This document shows positions 6,490-11,081 of a DNA stretch of 11,081 bases, one piece after another. A model generated the notes under the pieces. That model saw nothing but the letters and a program-made list of their open reading frames with translations, searched no databases and was not told the origin of the DNA. A program made the position numbers and the translations under genes. Source of the stretch: Ignavibacteria bacterium UBA4661 (GTDB lineage Bacteria > Bacteroidota > Ignavibacteria > Kapaibacteriales > UBA4661); contig DHLT01000292.1 of assembly GCA_002405405.1 (NCBI GenBank), positions 1 through 11,081 on the forward strand, written 5' to 3'. Each line of letters begins with the position of its first letter. Position 1 is the first letter of the stretch.

Positions 6490-7686
6490 ATGAATGAACA
6501 ATTATCATTTTTAGTTGTTGATGACGAAGAAGCACTTCGTTTGACGATTTCGCAACTCATTATCAAAGAATTTCCTCAAGCTCGTATTGATACTGCTCCT
6601 GATGGTTTTGCTGCTTGGAATCAACTAAGCCAACACCGTCCGAGTATCGTCATTTCGGACCTTTCCATGCCACATCTGGACGGTATCGGCTTGTGCAAAA
6701 AAATCAAGGCGGACAAACAATACCAACACATCTGTTTCATAGTTACAACAGCTATGGGGAGTCGCGAGCAAGAAATTAATGCCCTGCGTGCCGGCGTTGA
6801 TGATTTTCTCTCTAAACCCGTTTCCATGGACGAATTCACCGCACGGCTACGCTCTGCGGTACGAATTGTTTCTCTCCAACAACGCCTTGTTGAAGAAAAC
6901 GAACGTTTACGCCTTGCTCATTCGACTATCAAACAGTATTCTGATGATTTGCTCTCGTTAGCTCAAAACCTCCTCATCGCACGTCTTCCCCAAACGAAAG
7001 AAACGATTAATCGTATCCACCATGCAGCAGTATTTGTCGCCAAAGCATTCGGTGATTTTACCGATAATGATCTGGTTGAAATTGATATTGCCGCAAAGCT
7101 TTGTCTGGTCGGCAAATTATACTTACCCGATACTCTCATTCACACTGATGTTTTGCGTGATGCGCGACCAACCCATGAACTTATGTTTCAAGTTCCTTTG
7201 TATGCACAACAGTTGGTATCTGCGGCAAAACGTTTCGAGAATATTGGCTTGATTCTACGACATATCTTTGAGAATTATGATGGCACAGGTTTTCCTGATC
7301 GCTTCCAAGCATGGGAGATCCCGTTGGCATCACGTCTTTTGCGTGTCATTCATGATTATGAATGTTACTATCTACCGCAAACACAGAGTGCGCGCAAAGC
7401 CATGGAAATTCTCAAGAATCACACAAAGCAAATTTATGATCAGCGTTTTGTTGAAATTTTTGATCAATATGTTTGGAAAGAACAGCTTGCAGAGACCGAC
7501 ACGAAAGTACGCCCGCTTCACTTATATGAGCTGACGCCGGGAATGGTTGTTGCACGTCAGGTTGTAACAAATTCAGGATTAATTCTCTTAAGCAACGATA
7601 GTACTCTCAATGAAAAATCTGGTGAGCGTATTATGGCACATAATACTACTGATCCAATTTTAGGATATGTTTTTATCAAAAGCTAA
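6490..7686 (+). CDS. Response regulator: receiver domain plus degenerate HD-GYP-like output domain
   Basis: The 398-residue protein opens with a CheY-like receiver domain (about 4-125). Its acidic pair is Asp11/Asp12, the phospho-acceptor Asp57 lies in ISDLSMPHLDG, and the switch residues are Thr87 and Lys109 (SKP), so phosphorylation by a histidine kinase is expected. A predicted helical linker follows (about 127-165). Residues about 172-330 resemble an HD-GYP domain: YDGTGFPDRFQAWEIPLASRLLRV stands where HHExWDGxGYPxGLxGExIPLxARIxxV is usual. However, the metal-binding HD in LHDIGK is replaced by LCLVGK (Cys205-Leu206), and the tandem His before the GYP motif is incomplete (His258-Ile259). 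It is probably not an active cyclic-di-GMP phosphodiesterase. A C-terminal module of about 60 residues (ELTPGMVVARQVVT) also occurs at the end of other HD-GYP-type regulators. It lies 83 nt after motB, suggesting but not proving a role in motility. No Shine-Dalgarno is visible. Confidence 0.9.
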   Translation: MNEQLSFLVVDDEEALRLTISQLIIKEFPQARIDTAPDGFAAWNQLSQHRPSIVISDLSMPHLDGIGLCKKIKADKQYQHICFIVTTAMGSREQEINALRAGVDDFLSKPVSMDEFTARLRSAVRIVSLQQRLVEENERLRLAHSTIKQYSDDLLSLAQNLLIARLPQTKETINRIHHAAVFVAKAFGDFTDNDLVEIDIAAKLCLVGKLYLPDTLIHTDVLRDARPTHELMFQVPLYAQQLVSAAKRFENIGLILRHIFENYDGTGFPDRFQAWEIPLASRLLRVIHDYECYYLPQTQSARKAMEILKNHTKQIYDQRFVEIFDQYVWKEQLAETDTKVRPLHLYELTPGMVVARQVVTNSGLILLSNDSTLNEKSGERIMAHNTTDPILGYVFIKS

Positions 7687-7718
7687 AACGACTGTTCGTC
7701 ATTGCGAGTAAGAAATAT

Positions 7719-7753
7719 AAAAGCCCTTGCAAACATCATGCAAGGGCTTTTTT
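7719..7753. terminator. Bidirectional intrinsic terminator between convergent genes
   Basis: A perfect 12-bp stem (AAAAGCCCTTGC, 7719-7730, with GCAAGGGCTTTT, 7740-7751) has a 9-nt loop and a T6 tract (7748-7753). On the minus strand the same stem is followed by TTTTATATTT. It can therefore end transcripts of the response regulator (33 nt after its stop) and of the leftward gene that ends at 7774. Confidence 0.93.
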
Positions 7754-7773
7754 CGTACCAAAAAACTCGACAA

Positions 7774-10700
7774 TTAGAAATCTAATCCCATCGATATCAC
7801 CCATCGTGGCTCCGCCCACTGCGCTACAAGATTTGCCCAAGCTACATCTACTTTGAGCGGTATGTTGAAGAGTAGTGCACGAAGTCCAACACCAACACTT
7901 GTTAGCAAATTTCCCGGCATACCGCTACCAAATGGATTAGGCACAGTTGCTTGAAAAGAATCAGTCCATGCCCCCCCAACATCGACAAAAGCGGTACCAA
8001 TCACACTTTGCACAAATGATGGTAAAGAGGATCGTCCAAATAGCCGTGCCGCTGGTACGCGTATTTCTCCATTGAGCGCGAAGAATTTAGTACCATTAAT
8101 TTGATTGATTGTCCAACCACGCAATGGCATAACCATATTGTTAAAAAACAAATCTTCTGGACGACGAAAAGGCAATACACCATTTGCAAAGTCAGGATTG
8201 AGCCAGTTCTCTGCTCCCCCGGCAAAAAATCGCAACGGATTGCCGCCGCCATTGACACCAAATGCAGTACGACCTGCAAGAATAATACTTTCGCCAATGG
8301 GCAAATACCCGCGTCCGTCGAATCGCAACCGAGCAAACTGATAAGCATTATCACTTAAAGGCGGAAGAGCATCGACAATCGCTGTATAGCGAACACCGTC
8401 AATCGGCATACCCAACCAATACTTAGTGTCATCATGAGTAAATTTTATTTCAGGTACAAGCAACAAGCGACTATAACTTGGAAGATTTGGAAAATCAAGA
8501 TTATCAGACCCCACGCTGACAACACGTACCCCGGCTTCATTACGTTTGTACGAAGTCAGTGGTAAAATTGCTTTAGCACCCACACCGACAAACCGCAAAC
8601 TGAGTGTTCCCTCTAATGTTCCTGCCCAACGATTTGTATAAAATGCGGTGGCTTCGTAATCAATTACATCAGGTAAATACGAATATGTCGCTTGTACATC
8701 GAGATTGCGAAAATTGAACAGTACATTCGCATCAATACTGAGTTGATGGTCACCTAGCATATCAGAGAACTGTGATTGTAACGAACATTGCAATCCCCAA
8801 AATGCATTAAAAGAAGGATTCGCTATAACAAGATCGGATGAAAGTTTTGGCGAGTATGGTTGCGCCTGAAGCGCAGAGACATTTCCAGGTAATAGCGATG
8901 TATTCGTTTGTGATACGTCTTCGTTAGCGACTGCGCTTGACTTGGTATTCGGTATAACTGCTCTTTGGCGCGAGAAATCAAGATCAAAAACTCCATAACC
9001 TACAAGTTTGTCATGAGCAGATGCATCAGTTGTCGTTGATATTGTTTTGGCGATTTTTGCTGCTGCATTTATCTGCTCAACATACTTTTTGCGGAGCTCG
9101 GTCGGCTCCAGATCGCTTGTAACACCGAGTGTTGTAATATCATCAACGATAAAAAGGTCATCACTTCCCTGTCTCTCAACCGCACAAACCATATTCTGAT
9201 GATTACTTGCCATGCTGATATGCTTGATCGCCGCAACAGAGTTCGTTTTGGGTTGAATCAGTTTCGTGGTCAAATCCATCTCATAGATATTGCTAATGCC
9301 ATTAGCATCCGACACCATATACAGTTTATTAGGGTCTTGCCCCATTGCTAGTGATGATTTGCGGACACCGGATTGACTCGTCACACGTTGCATTTCTAAT
9401 GTTTCAATGTCAATCGAATAGACATCTGACTGTGATACATCGTGCTCCCACATTCCAAAATCTGTTGCTTTTTTACCATCGCCAATATGATCACCCCGAT
9501 CAGATGTGAAGTACAATAGTCGGCTATCCGGCGACCATGTCATTGCGTACTCACCAAAAATATCGTCAGTGATTTTACTGATTTGGCGTGATTGTATATC
9601 ATACAGCATGATATCAGGCTGACATCCATCGACTCCAATAAAAGCAATTTTTTGACCATCGGGCGACCACGCAACTGCTGAGATTGTCTTGTAGGTGAAC
9701 GGTAATTTTTCGACATCACCGGTCTGTGTCTGTACAACAAAAAGTGCATCTGAGCCACCCGCTTTTGCAGTAGTTACAATGTGCGAAGACTGTGGATTCC
9801 ATGATATCGAGGCTGTTAGCAGTGTTAATTCCTCAAAATCAACACCACGACCACTGCGAAGCAACTCATTGGTTTCACCATTGGAAAGGTTCATCGAATA
9901 AATGCCATACTGTCCGCTCGGACCCGAAATAAATGCACTTTTGGTACCATCAGACGAGAGTGCAGTCGTAGAGTTATACACCGATTTATCAGCAATATGA
10001 TTAGTAAGTCGGCGCATAAAACGATCGGGTGAATCAAATCGATGAACATCGTTAGCATAGATTTTTTTCATCTCTTCTCGAAATACTTCCGACATCTCTT
10101 TGACATTCACACTGAATGCTGTTCTGAAGACATTATCGAGTGTTGTAATGCCACGTAATCGAGCAATAACTTCGATCATTTTTCCTGTACCGAAACGCTC
10201 ATTTACTAACCACCAAAATGTTTGCCCAACACGATATTGCGCCACACCACGAACACGATTTAAATCCGGTATCTCGCTTGTTAGCGTAAGATCTCGCATA
10301 AACATATCTGTTGGCGCATCTAAACCCTGCAAACTCAGATATTCTGCAAGTCCTTCAGAAAGCCATGTCGGGAAATCAGTCCGCGACTGATTTGACACTG
10401 CCGACTGTATAGTGCCACTAAAGAAAAAATCATTGGTGTAAGCATGAACAAGTTCATGAAAAAGAACATGACGAAATTTACTCCAATTCCCCTCAAAAGG
10501 AACAACAATGCGGTTCTTGGAACTTTCCGTTACCCCTGCGACACCGCGTGGCAACACCATGCCAACAGTATTCGTTTGCTGAAATTGATTATGTGAGTTA
10601 TAGACCAAGACCGGAATACGTTTAGTCGGCATAAAGCCTAATGTACGCTCTAAACTTATCAATGACTCTTCAAGAATCTGCGAAGCAAATCGCCCCAAGT

Positions 10701-10893
10701 ATTCTCCATCGTTATGAAAGTACACATCAAAATGTGTAGTCTGAAAAGATTGCCACTGAAATGATTCGTATTGCGGTTTTAAACGCCCAAACTCTGGATT
10801 TGAGCCGGTTTGCGCCCATATGGAGCACTGCTGGCTCAATAAAACACTACACAACACAAGAAGAATGGATTGCAACTTTATGGATGTACGCAT
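7774..10893 (-). CDS. Exported gluzincin-like peptidase with PD40 repeats and a C-terminal outer-membrane beta-barrel
   Basis: I recognise the domains but not a named protein. The 1039 residues begin with a Sec signal peptide (about 1-28, probable cleavage near IWAQ). A peptidase-MA-like zinc protease domain follows (about 40-285), with HELVH at 146-150 and WLSEGLAEY at 177-185 supplying the likely third ligand Glu180. PD40/TolB-like propeller repeats run from about 305 to 585, with recurring (W)SPDGxKIAF-type motifs (for example AVAWSPDGQKIAF at 406 and MTWSPDSRLLYF at 451). A Ser/Ala/Thr-rich linker (about 600-690) leads to a barrel of about 350 residues. It carries D15/Omp85-like segments (LRFFAGGAENWL, PLRGW, KFFALNGEIRVP) and ends in Phe, as expected for Bam-dependent insertion. 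An N-terminal periplasmic location for the protease is inferred. Start ATG at 10893; no clear Shine-Dalgarno. It is monocistronic here. Confidence 0.88.
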   Translation of the reverse strand: MRTSIKLQSILLVLCSVLLSQQCSIWAQTGSNPEFGRLKPQYESFQWQSFQTTHFDVYFHNDGEYLGRFASQILEESLISLERTLGFMPTKRIPVLVYNSHNQFQQTNTVGMVLPRGVAGVTESSKNRIVVPFEGNWSKFRHVLFHELVHAYTNDFFFSGTIQSAVSNQSRTDFPTWLSEGLAEYLSLQGLDAPTDMFMRDLTLTSEIPDLNRVRGVAQYRVGQTFWWLVNERFGTGKMIEVIARLRGITTLDNVFRTAFSVNVKEMSEVFREEMKKIYANDVHRFDSPDRFMRRLTNHIADKSVYNSTTALSSDGTKSAFISGPSGQYGIYSMNLSNGETNELLRSGRGVDFEELTLLTASISWNPQSSHIVTTAKAGGSDALFVVQTQTGDVEKLPFTYKTISAVAWSPDGQKIAFIGVDGCQPDIMLYDIQSRQISKITDDIFGEYAMTWSPDSRLLYFTSDRGDHIGDGKKATDFGMWEHDVSQSDVYSIDIETLEMQRVTSQSGVRKSSLAMGQDPNKLYMVSDANGISNIYEMDLTTKLIQPKTNSVAAIKHISMASNHQNMVCAVERQGSDDLFIVDDITTLGVTSDLEPTELRKKYVEQINAAAKIAKTISTTTDASAHDKLVGYGVFDLDFSRQRAVIPNTKSSAVANEDVSQTNTSLLPGNVSALQAQPYSPKLSSDLVIANPSFNAFWGLQCSLQSQFSDMLGDHQLSIDANVLFNFRNLDVQATYSYLPDVIDYEATAFYTNRWAGTLEGTLSLRFVGVGAKAILPLTSYKRNEAGVRVVSVGSDNLDFPNLPSYSRLLLVPEIKFTHDDTKYWLGMPIDGVRYTAIVDALPPLSDNAYQFARLRFDGRGYLPIGESIILAGRTAFGVNGGGNPLRFFAGGAENWLNPDFANGVLPFRRPEDLFFNNMVMPLRGWTINQINGTKFFALNGEIRVPAARLFGRSSLPSFVQSVIGTAFVDVGGAWTDSFQATVPNPFGSGMPGNLLTSVGVGLRALLFNIPLKVDVAWANLVAQWAEPRWVISMGLDF

Positions 10894-11081
10894 AATGGTT
10901 CACCATGAAAAGAAAAAGAATATGCGAAGATCGATTTCATCAACCAACCACCCGATTGCATATACACATGCTCAGATCGGTATTGAGACCTTACACATTA
11001 ACACAAAAAACCAGAAAAAGATGCATCTCGACGGCTTTTTTGACGAACAATGCAATCAAAATATGAAAAAACATTCTGTAG
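10894..11081. other. Upstream region of the outer-membrane peptidase gene
   Basis: No gene is visible in these 188 nt. Reading leftward, TTGGTT and TATTCT occur 19 nt apart about 20-50 nt before the start codon, a spacing compatible with a Bacteroidota-type promoter, but both boxes are weak matches. Confidence 0.25.

Noticed and set aside
7774..10893. Lipoprotein signal in the outer-membrane peptidase (Cys23 in LLSQQC)
   Set aside because: The residues before Cys (SQQ) do not fit a lipobox; a signal peptidase I site near IWAQ is more likely.
7774..10893. Assignment as TolB of the Tol-Pal system
   Set aside because: PD40 repeats resemble TolB, but the protein is far longer, has a protease domain and a barrel, and no tolA, tolQ, tolR or pal is nearby.
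1..11081. Mobile elements, CRISPR arrays, tRNA or rRNA genes, defence genes
   Set aside because: I found no transposase, integrase, regularly spaced repeats, cloverleaf-like segments or known defence domains in any frame.

Overview
The window is about 11 kb of chromosomal-looking DNA, moderately AT-rich, densely coding, with no sign of phage, insertion sequence, CRISPR, tRNA or rRNA. The gene content suggests a Gram-negative bacterium. The evidence is an outer-membrane beta-barrel protein ending in Phe, a MotB with an OmpA-type peptidoglycan-binding domain, and a MurQ cell-wall recycling enzyme. Many starts lack a Shine-Dalgarno sequence, and one protein fuses a metallopeptidase, PD40 repeats and an outer-membrane barrel. 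Together these fit the Bacteroidota/Chlorobiota (FCB) group, perhaps a Kapabacteria- or Ignavibacteria-like lineage. That placement is inference, not something the sequence proves.

Layout. The left half (1-4057) is read leftward. In transcription order it holds a 6-pyruvoyl-tetrahydropterin synthase/QueD family enzyme, GTP cyclohydrolase I (folE, overlapping the previous gene by 10 nt), a low-molecular-weight protein tyrosine phosphatase, and murQ. After a 145-nt gap comes a long-chain acyl-CoA synthetase whose 3' part runs off the window. A roughly 430-nt non-coding region (4058-4487) separates this block from a rightward motility block: motA, motB and a response regulator with a receiver domain and a degenerate HD-GYP-like domain. 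A strong bidirectional terminator (7719-7753) closes this block and also serves the last gene. That gene (7774-10893, leftward) encodes a 1039-residue exported protein with a gluzincin-type protease domain, PD40/TolB-like propeller repeats and a D15/Omp85-like C-terminal barrel.

How the genes fit together. The FolE and PTPS-like genes are translationally coupled and encode consecutive steps from GTP to a tetrahydropterin. The spacing of the PTPS active-site motif (C-X5-HGH) matches the biopterin-type enzyme better than the queuosine-type QueD. MotA and MotB form a complete stator with the key residues in place (one conservative R-to-K change in MotA). The adjacent regulator is a natural candidate to act on motility, but its HD-GYP metal site is largely gone, so it is unlikely to be a cyclic-di-GMP phosphodiesterase. 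I see no convincing wholly new system here. The most interesting items are the degenerate HD-GYP regulator, the tripartite outer-membrane protein, and the pterin gene pair whose FolE carries a long low-complexity N-terminus.
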